Position numbers and translations under genes: made by a program
Source: Eubacteriales bacterium
GTDB taxonomy: Bacteria > Bacillota > Clostridia > Lachnospirales > Lachnospiraceae
NCBI GenBank assembly: GCA_030536565.1
Contig: JAUNPT010000053.1
Location: 1 to 13,833, forward strand
DNA length: 13,833 nucleotides
Direction of reading: 5' to 3'
Notes under the pieces: model-generated
What the model was told of the DNA's origin: nothing
Seen by the model: the letters and a program-made list of their open reading frames with translations, nothing else
Databases searched by the model: none
Shown here: positions 1 to 7,395 of the stretch, one piece after another
How the letters are laid out: each line of letters opens with the position of its first letter
Numbering within the stretch: the stretch's first letter is position 1

Positions 1-378
1 TTTCGCATGTCTGTCTTTTGGCCATGGATCTGAGAAATTAAGATAAATCTTGTCTACCTCACCTTCAGCAAACACATCTTTGATATTTTCTGCATCCATG
101 CGGATAAATCTTAAATTCTCAAGCAGAAGTTCATTCTGCTTCTCAACAGCACGCAGCAAAACACTTGAATATTTCTCAATTCCGATATAATTTATATCAG
201 GATTTAACTGTGCAAGTGTAGATATAAAGCGGCCCTTTCCCATACCTATTTCAATGTGCACCGGGTTAGAATTGCCAAATATATCCCTCCATGTGCCCTT
301 CATGCCCTCTGGCTCCGTAAATACATATTTATTTTCAATCATAACTTCCCTTGCTCCGGGAACATTTCGTAATCTCAT
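1..378 (-). CDS. trmB: tRNA (guanine-N7-)-methyltransferase, N-terminal part (cut by window edge)
   Basis: This is the first 126 codons of TrmB, the SAM-dependent enzyme that makes m7G46 in the variable loop of many tRNAs. Seen directly: a glycine-rich SAM-binding loop IEIGMGKG at residues 42-49, the following acidic strand end GIEKYSS (67-72), DAENI (95-99), and the family signature NFSDPWPKDRH at 114-124. The usual family length is roughly 210-220 residues, so about the last 90 are beyond base 1. The ATG at 378 is chosen because a GGAG lies 8 bases upstream (387-390) and the product starts with the usual MRLRN-type N-terminus. It is transcribed divergently from the carboxypeptidase gene, from a good vegetative promoter at 454-482. 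Identity is secure; nothing looks broken in the visible part. Confidence 0.95.
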   Translation of the reverse strand, partial: MRLRNVPGAREVMIENKYVFTEPEGMKGTWRDIFGNSNPVHIEIGMGKGRFISTLAQLNPDINYIGIEKYSSVLLRAVEKQNELLLENLRFIRMDAENIKDVFAEGEVDKIYLNFSDPWPKDRHAK

Positions 379-453
379 ATTTTTTTCTCCATTCCTGCTG
401 CAAACCGCAGTAACACCCATGTCAGGCTCCACTTTTGGCTTGCTGATATATGT

Positions 454-482
454 ATTTTATACTATAATTTTAATTTTGCCAA
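454..482 (-). promoter_or_regulatory. Vegetative promoter of trmB
   Basis: On the minus strand TTGGCA (477-482) is followed after exactly 17 bases by TAAAAT (454-459), each one mismatch from the sigma-A consensus. Transcription would start near 447, giving a leader of about 70 bases before the trmB ATG. It is read from sequence only. Confidence 0.6.
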
Positions 483-492
483 ATAAAACTTA

Positions 493-521
493 TTTACATT
501 AACTTTCTATTAGGCTATTAT
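493..521 (+). promoter_or_regulatory. Vegetative promoter of the D,D-carboxypeptidase gene
   Basis: TTTACA (493-498), a 17-base spacer and TATTAT (516-521) each differ from the sigma-A consensus by one base. The start would fall near 528, leaving a leader of about 50 bases that contains an AT-rich hairpin (542-567) directly before the ribosome site CGAGGAT (568-574). A weaker alternative further upstream is TTGGCT (435-440) with TATACT (458-463). Confidence 0.55.
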
Positions 522-580
522 GAATATGTATGTCGTAAATTATACTTCATATATAAAATATAAGTATCGAGGATAATCCT

Positions 581-1948
581 ATGAATAAATTTTTTAAACG
601 TATAACATCAATGGTTTTAGCATTAACAACACTGACCCTGTCAGTCCTATGTATATTAGATATGCCTGTTATGGCCAATGACACACCAGCTGATGCCGAA
701 TGGCCCTCTGCTCCCGAAATTGCAAGCCAAAGCGCCATTCTTATCGACGCAGACACCGGAGCAATTCTTTATGAGCGCAATGCCCATGATAAATGTTATC
801 CAGCCAGCACAACAAAGATTCTCACTGGACTTTTAACTATTGAAAACTGCTCTATGAACGAAACAGTTACATTTTCACAAAAAGCTGCCAATTCCGTCAA
901 TCCTATTGAAGATGCCAATCTTGGAACTCTTGCCGGTGAACAATATACTGTAGAACAGGCTTTATATGGTCTTTTGCTCTATTCTGCTAATGAGATTGCC
1001 TATGGACTTGCAGAACACGTAAGCCAAAACCTTTCTTCATTTACAGACCTTATGAACGAGCGCGCCGCAGAACTTGGTGCCCTCAATACGCATTTTAGCA
1101 ATGCAAGCGGACTTTACAGTCCAGACCACTACACAACAGCCTACGATATGGCACGTATTGCAAGAGCCTGTTATAACAACGCTACATTTGTTAATATTGA
1201 TTCTACATATACATATTACACTATCCCTGAGACTAATATGTCATCGGCAAAGCGTACCTTCCAGCACCGGCACAAAATGTTAAAAAACAGGGAATATTAT
1301 TATGAGTATTGTAAGGGAGGAAAAACTGGATTTACTGATGAGTCCCAGTATACTCTTGTCACATTTGCTGAAAAAGACGGCATGAGACTTATATGTGTAC
1401 TGTTTAAATGCCCTGATGAAAATACACGCTTTACTGATACAAGAACACTGTTTGACTGGGGCTTTGCTAACTTTGAAAAAGTCACCTCATCAGGCAGCCA
1501 GACAAGCTCTCTGTTTTCCAGCTCAAATTATTATACTTCCTCTGTTTTTTCAAAGCATAAAATTAATTTTAACTTAGATGCCACCTATATCACTATTCCT
1601 AACAATGGTGACACAGGAGCCATTACAATGGAGGTGGATAAAAACTACTCCTCTGCAAACAGTAATGGAAACCTTACATCACAGATTAACTTCATATATA
1701 AAGACAATATTGTTGGAGCCTCCTCTCTTGTTATTTCATCAGACTCCACACAGCACGCTGGAAGTAATCTGCCTTACAATGAGAATGATAACAATTTATC
1801 TGCTTTGTCACCAAAGGCCTGTCTTAAAATAAATGTATGGCTTCTTGCCGCTGCCGGAATAATAATACTTCTTATTATATATATTGTTTCCGGTATAAGG
1901 CAGGCGAAGCGCCGCAATATGCGTATGCGAAGCCGCAGACGCTTTTAA
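581..1948 (+). CDS. D-alanyl-D-alanine carboxypeptidase (peptidase S11, low-molecular-mass PBP), membrane-anchored
   Basis: A penicillin-binding D,D-carboxypeptidase that removes the terminal D-Ala from peptidoglycan stem peptides outside the membrane. The three active-site motifs are present in order: SxxK as S76-T-T-K79 within PASTTK, SxN as S135-A-N137, and KTG at 248-250. Residues 1-32 form a signal peptide (KFFKR, then a hydrophobic run ending near VMA). The catalytic domain spans about 45-290. It is followed by a Ser-rich stretch and a beta-type segment (about 300-410), then a single membrane segment at about 417-437 and a strongly basic tail ending RRRF. The C-terminal anchor is a true transmembrane helix, not the amphipathic helix of E. 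coli PBP5. The start is fixed by GAGG at 569-572, nine bases before the ATG. Transcribed alone, ending at a bidirectional terminator. DacF/DacA-type cannot be separated by eye. Confidence 0.93.
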   Translation: MNKFFKRITSMVLALTTLTLSVLCILDMPVMANDTPADAEWPSAPEIASQSAILIDADTGAILYERNAHDKCYPASTTKILTGLLTIENCSMNETVTFSQKAANSVNPIEDANLGTLAGEQYTVEQALYGLLLYSANEIAYGLAEHVSQNLSSFTDLMNERAAELGALNTHFSNASGLYSPDHYTTAYDMARIARACYNNATFVNIDSTYTYYTIPETNMSSAKRTFQHRHKMLKNREYYYEYCKGGKTGFTDESQYTLVTFAEKDGMRLICVLFKCPDENTRFTDTRTLFDWGFANFEKVTSSGSQTSSLFSSSNYYTSSVFSKHKINFNLDATYITIPNNGDTGAITMEVDKNYSSANSNGNLTSQINFIYKDNIVGASSLVISSDSTQHAGSNLPYNENDNNLSALSPKACLKINVWLLAAAGIIILLIIYIVSGIRQAKRRNMRMRSRRRF

Positions 1949-1978
1949 ACAAGCAAATAACGTGCGCCTATATGCACA

Positions 1979-2021
1979 AAAAAGAATCAGTATCAATTAT
2001 TAGTTGATGCTGATTCTTTTT
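1979..2021. terminator. Bidirectional intrinsic terminator between the carboxypeptidase and fliS genes
   Basis: An 18-base-pair stem (1979-1996 with 2004-2021, one G-T wobble) encloses a 7-base loop. The stem begins with five A and ends with five T, so a U-run follows the hairpin on either strand. It sits 30 bases after the carboxypeptidase stop and 4 bases after the fliS stop, and serves both converging transcripts. Confidence 0.9.
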
Positions 2022-2024
2022 CAT

Positions 2025-2519
2025 TTATACCTTAAATCCTCTGTTTAACTCTGCCGCTGCAACCTCATTAGAGCTTCCTCTGTTTGAATATGTAAGGCCC
2101 GAATAAATCTGTTGTGTATTTTTCATCAATGGTTCTGAAGCATCTGTTTTGCTTACCTCATAAAAAGAAGCTCTAAGCTTTTTTAACAATCCCTCCAGAT
2201 GCATTATCTTATCAGAATCCTTCACTGTAATACATTTCACAAGCTGCTTTTTTATATATAGATAAATCTGAAACAAATGACCGGATATATCATACTGAAA
2301 ATCCAATCCCTTAATCAGAAGATCCACAGCCCGTCCGCACTGCCTTAATGAATCCGCATAAGCACCATGCGATTCTTCCTTATTATCCGCCACTGAATCG
2401 GTATATTCTCTGGCCTCTTTCAGATATTCCAAAGCCATATCATACAATATAACCACCAGCTGGCTTTTAGACGCCTGTGATATTCTATATGAAAATGTCT
2501 GAATTGCCTCCCTTGTCAT
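2025..2519 (-). CDS. fliS: Flagellar export chaperone FliS family protein
   Basis: A FliS-type chaperone, which in known systems binds the C-terminal disordered region of flagellin in the cytoplasm and delivers it to the export gate. Seen: the FliS helix-1 pattern SYRISQASKSQLVVILYDMA near the start, then an LIKGLDFQYDISGHLF segment matching the 'eL...Ld.e.gg.la.nL' region, then LLKKLRASFYEV matching the LreaW-type last helix. At 164 residues it exceeds the usual 125-135 by a polar C-terminal tail of about 35-40 residues. The ATG at 2519 is preferred because GGAG (2526-2529) lies 6 bases before it; a longer reading frame exists only from a TTG at 2549 without a ribosome site. It lies 57 bases behind flagellin with no terminator between, so probably shares its transcript, which ends at the hairpin at 1979-2021. 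Confidence 0.85.
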   Translation of the reverse strand: MTREAIQTFSYRISQASKSQLVVILYDMALEYLKEAREYTDSVADNKEESHGAYADSLRQCGRAVDLLIKGLDFQYDISGHLFQIYLYIKKQLVKCITVKDSDKIMHLEGLLKKLRASFYEVSKTDASEPLMKNTQQIYSGLTYSNRGSSNEVAAAELNRGFKV

Positions 2520-2525
2520 ATCAAT

Positions 2526-2529
2526 CTCC
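2526..2529 (-). promoter_or_regulatory. Ribosome binding site deciding the fliS start
   Basis: GGAG six bases before the ATG at 2519. It lies inside the 10-residue extension that would follow from starting at the TTG at 2549, which argues against the longer form. Confidence 0.7.
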
Positions 2530-2576
2530 ATTCCTGCCATATGCCGCAATTTTCAATCACAGATACAATATTAATC

Positions 2577-4145
2577 TTACTGTAAAATCTGGAGAACCTC
2601 CGCAGGTCTTTGATTTGCCTGTGAAAGTATCGAAGTTGCAGCCTGTGTAAGCACTGTCTGTGATGTATATTCTGTCATTTCCTCAGCCATGTCTGTATCC
2701 GTCATTGTTGACAGGGCTGATGTAAGGTTCTGATTTGATGACTGCAGATTATTAATTGTGTGGTCAAATCTGTTCGCATATGCACCTATTTTTGAACGAA
2801 CCGCATTTGCCTTGCTGACAGCCTCATCAACTGTAGCAATAGCCTGCTGTGAAGTATAACTTGTCATAACATTTATATACTCTGTGCCCAATGTATAAGT
2901 TGAAACCTCAGGAATATCCAAAATAATCACCTGATTTTCATTGGCTCCAATATGGACACTCATTGTTCCAACATCTGTAACCTCCTGAATAACATTTGTA
3001 TCCTTCTTAGAAGTAACCTGCGATTTTCCATCTATCTTAGCGCCAAAGGAATCGTCGTATACAGTTCCTGAAATATTTCCCGGTACATCTGTTACAAATG
3101 TTTTATTATTGACGTCATTTATTGTAATCTTTGTTCCCTTAGTCGAAATAATCGCTGAATCTTCAAAACCAATTCTTTTTTCAACCCCGTCAACTGTTTC
3201 CTTTGCAAAATCAGCCTTAACATCACTTCCATCTACTGTAAAGCCCCCATCATAGGCTGCACTGTCTATTCCCAAAAGTCCCGCAAGCTTAACATTATCA
3301 CATTCAATAGTAAGCTTCTGGTCACTGCCGAATTGATTTGTCATAATCACCAGGCTATTCCCTGAGTATGAAGTCTGAGGAAGATATCCCGCACACGCTG
3401 TACCATTACCTGCCGTGTCACATACTGCATCTGGTGCAATTGTAAATGCCCTTCCGCCTGTTTTGTTAACCCCCTCAACAAGACTGTTCATAATTGTATT
3501 CAAATCGTCACCCTCTTTGACTTCAATGCCATATCCGTTAACTGAAATTACTCCTGCCTGATCAGCACTGATTTTATCCGCATCAGTCATCTGGATAGTA
3601 TTTTCACCAACCGCAACTGCCTGTCTTGCATCTTCTGTTATGACAATTCCATAATTTCCGGCAACAAAACCATCTGAACACTCCAGCTGGTTAACACCTG
3701 CATGATCTGAATACACTCTCCTTGAGAGATTTCCACTGATAAGTGACTGTGTATTAAATTCTGTCTGTTCAGAAATCCTGTCTATTTCCTTATTAATATT
3801 ATCAAGCTCGTCCTGAACAGCCTGACGCTCCCCATCTGAATTTACATCATTAGCCGCCTGGACTGTCAGCTCCTTCATACGTGAAAGCATTGCCTGAATT
3901 TCCTCTAATGCTCCCTCCGCTGTATTAAGCACTGATACGCCATCTGTTGCATTATTCTCTGACTGTTCAAGCCCCCTGATTTGTGACCTCATTTTTTCTG
4001 AGATTGCCATACCTGCCGGGTCATCTTTAGATGTGTTAAGCTTATATCCTGATGACAGTCTCTCTATTGAAGTCGACAGCGCAGACTGTGATCTCTGTAA
4101 TGCATTATTTGAAATTATCGCTGAAATATTAGTACCTATTCTCAT
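2577..4145 (-). CDS. Flagellin
   Basis: The filament subunit, 522 residues from the ATG at 4145. The N-terminal D0/D1 region is canonical: MRIGTNISAI at the start, then IERLSSGYKLNTSKDDPAGM, SENNATDGVSVLNTAEGALE and RMKELTVQAAND. The C-terminal D1/D0 region is canonical too: VRSKIGAYANRFDHTINNLQ, MAEEMTEYTSQTVLTQA and a final NQRPAEVLQILQ. The middle (about 145-425) is a variable, surface-exposed domain containing a flagellin-hook IN-type motif (ISVNGYGIEV, about 200-209). The longer frame beginning MEKN at 4157 is rejected: its ATG overlaps the GGAG (4152-4155) that serves 4145, and flagellins begin MxIxxN. A sigma-28 promoter lies at 4225-4251. Odd: four cysteines (156, 242, 251, 282) in the central domain; flagellins usually have none. 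FliS follows directly. Confidence 0.97.
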   Translation of the reverse strand: MRIGTNISAIISNNALQRSQSALSTSIERLSSGYKLNTSKDDPAGMAISEKMRSQIRGLEQSENNATDGVSVLNTAEGALEEIQAMLSRMKELTVQAANDVNSDGERQAVQDELDNINKEIDRISEQTEFNTQSLISGNLSRRVYSDHAGVNQLECSDGFVAGNYGIVITEDARQAVAVGENTIQMTDADKISADQAGVISVNGYGIEVKEGDDLNTIMNSLVEGVNKTGGRAFTIAPDAVCDTAGNGTACAGYLPQTSYSGNSLVIMTNQFGSDQKLTIECDNVKLAGLLGIDSAAYDGGFTVDGSDVKADFAKETVDGVEKRIGFEDSAIISTKGTKITINDVNNKTFVTDVPGNISGTVYDDSFGAKIDGKSQVTSKKDTNVIQEVTDVGTMSVHIGANENQVIILDIPEVSTYTLGTEYINVMTSYTSQQAIATVDEAVSKANAVRSKIGAYANRFDHTINNLQSSNQNLTSALSTMTDTDMAEEMTEYTSQTVLTQAATSILSQANQRPAEVLQILQ

Positions 4146-4151
4146 ATTTTT

Positions 4152-4155
4152 CTCC
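4152..4155 (-). promoter_or_regulatory. Ribosome binding site deciding the flagellin start
   Basis: GGAG six bases before the ATG at 4145. The alternative ATG at 4157 shares its last base with this site (AATGGAG) and has no site of its own, so initiation at 4145 is favoured. Confidence 0.75.
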
Positions 4156-4224
4156 ATTCCTAAACAAATTGCTGCGAAAAATCAGCCCGTACCCGTGATT
4201 CTTCATGTTCCATTCTGTAATTGT

Positions 4225-4251
4225 ATATCGGACAGCCTGCTAAAAAACTTA
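4225..4251 (-). promoter_or_regulatory. Sigma-28 (FliA/SigD) type promoter of flagellin
   Basis: On the minus strand TAAG (4248-4251), exactly 15 bases, then TCCGATAT (4225-4232). The known sigma-28 pattern is TAAA-N15-GCCGATAA, and B. subtilis SigD sites have CCGATAT, which is matched exactly here. The start would be near 4217, about 70 bases before the flagellin ATG. It lies wholly in the 113-base gap after the stop of the upstream gene, so flagellin can be transcribed independently. Confidence 0.85.
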
Positions 4252-4258
4252 ATGCATA

Positions 4259-7200
4259 TCACCTTCGTTGTGCAAGTGCTTTAACAATAACCTGCGCCAT
4301 TTCATACAGCTGTTTTGTAGCTGTCATTTGTCCCTGATTTTCGTAATAACGCTCTGGCATTCTGTCTGCCTCTGCCTGATATATGTTAACAGCCTCCATG
4401 CCAAATATATCCTTAAACATAGTCTCCACCACACCTAAACGCAAATTCAGCTCTGACACAGTCTTCTGGCTTTTAGACTCCTTATCCTGTACAACAAACA
4501 TATCTGCCTTATTATCCGACACCTTTGCTTCGAGAGAAATGTTTCCTATATCCTCCTGCTTCATTTCAACAGAAATTCTTCCCTGATTATCTTCATCCTG
4601 TACAAGAGTAAAATGTATTACCGCTGTATTTTCCCCGGCATCTATTGGTACATAATAATCCTGTCTCATTGCAAGATTTTTTATAAAACCTATTGTATGA
4701 TTGCTCAGCCTTGCCTGCTCAATATCTGCATATGTCTGATTATCTTCGGACTTTAACACTTCTTTCAATTCCCTGTCTGACTCGTCTGCCAGTTCCTCAT
4801 ACATTTCATGCAGCTGCTCCTCATGTCCGATTTTTTCAATTCCGTCCATAACCTTCTTACCGTTAATCCTTGGAAATATTCCTGACGATAAAAGCTGCTC
4901 TGCCGCCCGGATATTATTCACACTGACAGCCTGCCCCGCCGATTCCAGCTGTCTTATAACTCTGGCATTAGCTTCTAAAGTTTTTTTCATTTCCTCTATA
5001 TAGCCTTCCAGTGCCGCTGCCTCGGTATCAGGATTATAATTTTCTTCAACAGTCTCACAGAAACCTTCCACACTTAACCTTTCAATAGGCTGTCTTGCTT
5101 TTGCCAAAACCAGAGCAGCTGGAGTAACCTTACCTCCTGTGTTGGCAAACAGGCTTCTGTAAAAGCTCTCAGCCCCGTTAGTTAATGTCATTGGGGAATT
5201 TTCATCAAGCGACACATTCATTCCATAAGCTCTGCGGCTTTCATAGGCAGCCATAAGATTTCCCATAGTAATATCTGCTCCCTGCTTTACAAGTGCCCCA
5301 ATTGCTTTTCCAGCATCCTTTGTAAATATATTCATCATCTTATAGATGCCAATAAACTGCCTTCTCTCCTCTGGCGTTATCCCCTCTGTCCTATCAAGTT
5401 TATATAAAAATCTGCTGTATTTTTCACTGATTCTGTCTTCTGACTCACTGTTCTTTTGCAGCAAATACTCATTAACCTTGGATATATCATCGTTTAATGG
5501 ATTAATATTTTCCCTTATCATTGACAAAACTGTTTCTGGTTTCATGTTATTTATAAGATTTTTTAAAATTTCATGGACTTCCTTTATATGATTGATATTC
5601 TCCTCTGTCATTTCCATTGCGTTGGCTGCTAAAATCCTTACTGCTGCCCTGTTTTTTTCATTATTTTCCATATTAAGTGCCGAGAGAATCGGGTCTGTAC
5701 TGTTCTCTACAGCCTTTCCCATAGAATCTCCCAAATCTTTTCTAACCTGTGTTCCCACAGCCTCATAAGTCTGTCCTGCCCTGTCATACTGCTGCTTTAA
5801 GCTGCCCCCACTCTGTGCAAATGCCGCAACCGTAAGACCTGCGCCCCTGCCTTTATAAGCCTCTGCAAACACCCTGCCTATAACCTCCTCTGGTGCCTGC
5901 TCCACCTGATATACCGCACACCTTACAGCCAACACTCTGGCATAATCTGCTGCAGACGTCATACCAGTTTCCACGCTGTTATATTGAACAGCTTTACTCT
6001 GTCCGCTGTATAATCCATCACTATACAGGGGCTCCATCTGCTCATATTCCTTAAGCTGCTGTGCCAACTCATAAACTGAAGATGTATACAGATTAATCCC
6101 CTGTTTTGCCAGAAATACACCTGCCTGTGCCGTCATAAGAATACGTGTCTCCATAAGTGCTGTATAATGCGACTGCAGCTTTTCCTGATTTTGTTTAAAT
6201 TCTTCATTGCCCAATGTATCCTGCTTCATATGCAAAACATCTTTTAGCTGCTGTATTGTAAATGTTTTTTCTTCTGGAGCTTGGTTTTTTAAAACCTTTT
6301 CAATCGTGGTTATATCTGATTTATCCAGAACATCAATGACATCTGCCACCTGCTTTATTATTGGTATCTCCTCTGTCAGCACAGTTGCACCGGCATCATT
6401 TCCAACCAGCATATTATCAAATATCTTATCAAGAATTTCTTTCTGCCTGTCGGCAAACTCCATGTCTTCAAGATTTATTTTATCAAGCTGCGCCTTATAT
6501 ATGAGATTTTCCTTTGTCACTGGAATATCTGCTTCTAAAAAGCCTCTGGCATTATTTATATTCTGCTCGTCAACTAAAAGTCCCGCCTCTTTAATTACAT
6601 CTTCAATCTGTTCCTTAAGGCCTTCCCATATCTTTTCAACCTGTTCTGGCAGGTATTTTCCTGCCTGCTGTGCTTTTCCTGCTGCTGCTGAGTTTACGGC
6701 ATGTTCTGCCTGATAGATTCCATCAATTGTCGGTGAAATTTTATTATCCACCATATAGTATTTTACTTCTTCAGACATCGGCGTAAGCTTGCCCGCTGTT
6801 TCCAGTGCGCCAGCAGCCTCCGTTATTGTATTATCCATTCTGTTTGCGACTTCATTTGCCATACCTGCACTTCCTGCGACCTGCAAAATCTTTTCGCTGT
6901 CTATCGCTGTTCCCATGGGCCTATAATCTTCGCAGTGCATTGCCAGTTCAATTCTGATTTTTTCGATAATATTCACGCATTCTTCGCTGTCAGCGTCTGC
7001 AAGATTAAATCCATCTTCATCAATTTTTACCGCTTCGGCACCTGAAAGCTTCATACACAGCGCTTTAAGATTATCCTTCGCATTGGAAGCACTCTGCATA
7101 ATCTGCTGTTTTACATCCTCTGCTTCGGAAAGCAGCGTTTTATAAGTAACATCAATGGAAGTTCTGCTTTCGTTTCCTTTAGACACCACTGCCTGTTCAA

Positions 7201-7336
7201 ATACTTTAGCTGATGATATCCCGCCAATTCCGCCTGTTTTACTACCTGCCGCTCCAGTATTATTTTTATAATTAATTGAGGCTGCCTTTACCTGCTCCTC
7301 TTTATTAAAATCAGCTCCTGAAATCACTACTGTCAT
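4259..7336 (-). CDS. Large uncharacterised flagellar-locus protein with a FliK-C-like tail
   Basis: Function unknown; 1025 residues from the ATG at 7336, chosen because GGAAGGA (7343-7349) lies 6 bases upstream and no such site serves the longer frame from 7420. No signal peptide or membrane segment is visible, so it is cytoplasmic or exported by the flagellar system. Most of it is helical and rich in Ala, Glu, Lys and Gln, with coiled-coil-like stretches. Residues about 900-990 resemble the FliK hook-length-control C-terminal domain: VEMKQEDIGNISLEAKVSDN matches the 'L.P..LG.v.v.l.v..n' core, preceded by a VPIDAGENTAVIHFTLV strand region and followed by an amphipathic helix LGVVETMFKDIFGME. 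It may belong to the Lachnospiraceae DUF6240-type proteins (from memory, unverified). It sits 113 bases upstream of flagellin with its own sigma-28-like promoter, which suggests a flagellar role, perhaps length control or export switching (inference). Confidence 0.7.
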   Translation of the reverse strand: MTVVISGADFNKEEQVKAASINYKNNTGAAGSKTGGIGGISSAKVFEQAVVSKGNESRTSIDVTYKTLLSEAEDVKQQIMQSASNAKDNLKALCMKLSGAEAVKIDEDGFNLADADSEECVNIIEKIRIELAMHCEDYRPMGTAIDSEKILQVAGSAGMANEVANRMDNTITEAAGALETAGKLTPMSEEVKYYMVDNKISPTIDGIYQAEHAVNSAAAGKAQQAGKYLPEQVEKIWEGLKEQIEDVIKEAGLLVDEQNINNARGFLEADIPVTKENLIYKAQLDKINLEDMEFADRQKEILDKIFDNMLVGNDAGATVLTEEIPIIKQVADVIDVLDKSDITTIEKVLKNQAPEEKTFTIQQLKDVLHMKQDTLGNEEFKQNQEKLQSHYTALMETRILMTAQAGVFLAKQGINLYTSSVYELAQQLKEYEQMEPLYSDGLYSGQSKAVQYNSVETGMTSAADYARVLAVRCAVYQVEQAPEEVIGRVFAEAYKGRGAGLTVAAFAQSGGSLKQQYDRAGQTYEAVGTQVRKDLGDSMGKAVENSTDPILSALNMENNEKNRAAVRILAANAMEMTEENINHIKEVHEILKNLINNMKPETVLSMIRENINPLNDDISKVNEYLLQKNSESEDRISEKYSRFLYKLDRTEGITPEERRQFIGIYKMMNIFTKDAGKAIGALVKQGADITMGNLMAAYESRRAYGMNVSLDENSPMTLTNGAESFYRSLFANTGGKVTPAALVLAKARQPIERLSVEGFCETVEENYNPDTEAAALEGYIEEMKKTLEANARVIRQLESAGQAVSVNNIRAAEQLLSSGIFPRINGKKVMDGIEKIGHEEQLHEMYEELADESDRELKEVLKSEDNQTYADIEQARLSNHTIGFIKNLAMRQDYYVPIDAGENTAVIHFTLVQDEDNQGRISVEMKQEDIGNISLEAKVSDNKADMFVVQDKESKSQKTVSELNLRLGVVETMFKDIFGMEAVNIYQAEADRMPERYYENQGQMTATKQLYEMAQVIVKALAQRR

Positions 7337-7379
7337 AATATATCCTTCCTGCTCTATACAAGCGGCGCTGCCGCCGCAT
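7311..7379 (-). CDS. Possible 22-codon leader reading frame overlapping the 1025-aa gene
   Basis: An ATG at 7379, three bases after AAGGAG (7383-7388), opens a frame beginning MRRQRRLYRAG that ends at a TGA (7311-7313) inside the start of the 1025-aa gene, in another frame. The peptide is arginine-rich and has no recognisable family. Its ribosome site would be almost at the 5' end of a transcript from the sigma-28-like promoter, which argues against efficient use. It may be a coupling leader or chance. Confidence 0.25.
   Translation of the reverse strand: MRRQRRLYRAGRIYYDSSDFRS
7362..7377 (-). other. GC-rich hairpin in the leader of the 1025-aa gene
   Basis: GCGGCG and CGCCGC form a perfect 6-base-pair stem around a 4-base loop. 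It lies 12 bases upstream of the ribosome site of the 1025-aa gene and inside the small leader frame, in an otherwise AT-rich gap. There is no U-run, so it is not a terminator. Confidence 0.5.
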
Positions 7380-7395
7380 AAACTCCTTATGTAAT

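Noticed and set aside
2520..2549. Longer FliS form starting at a TTG
   Set aside because: Rare start without a ribosome site, while GGAG lies at the right distance from the ATG at 2519, which also gives the usual FliS N-terminus.
4146..4157. Flagellin starting at MEKN
   Set aside because: The ATG at 4157 overlaps the ribosome site of the ATG at 4145 and would add four residues before a canonical flagellin start.
6207..6713. 168-codon open frame on the plus strand inside the 1025-aa gene
   Set aside because: Antisense to a well-supported coding frame, Ser/Cys/Phe-rich composition typical of a reverse-frame shadow, and no ribosome site or family resemblance.
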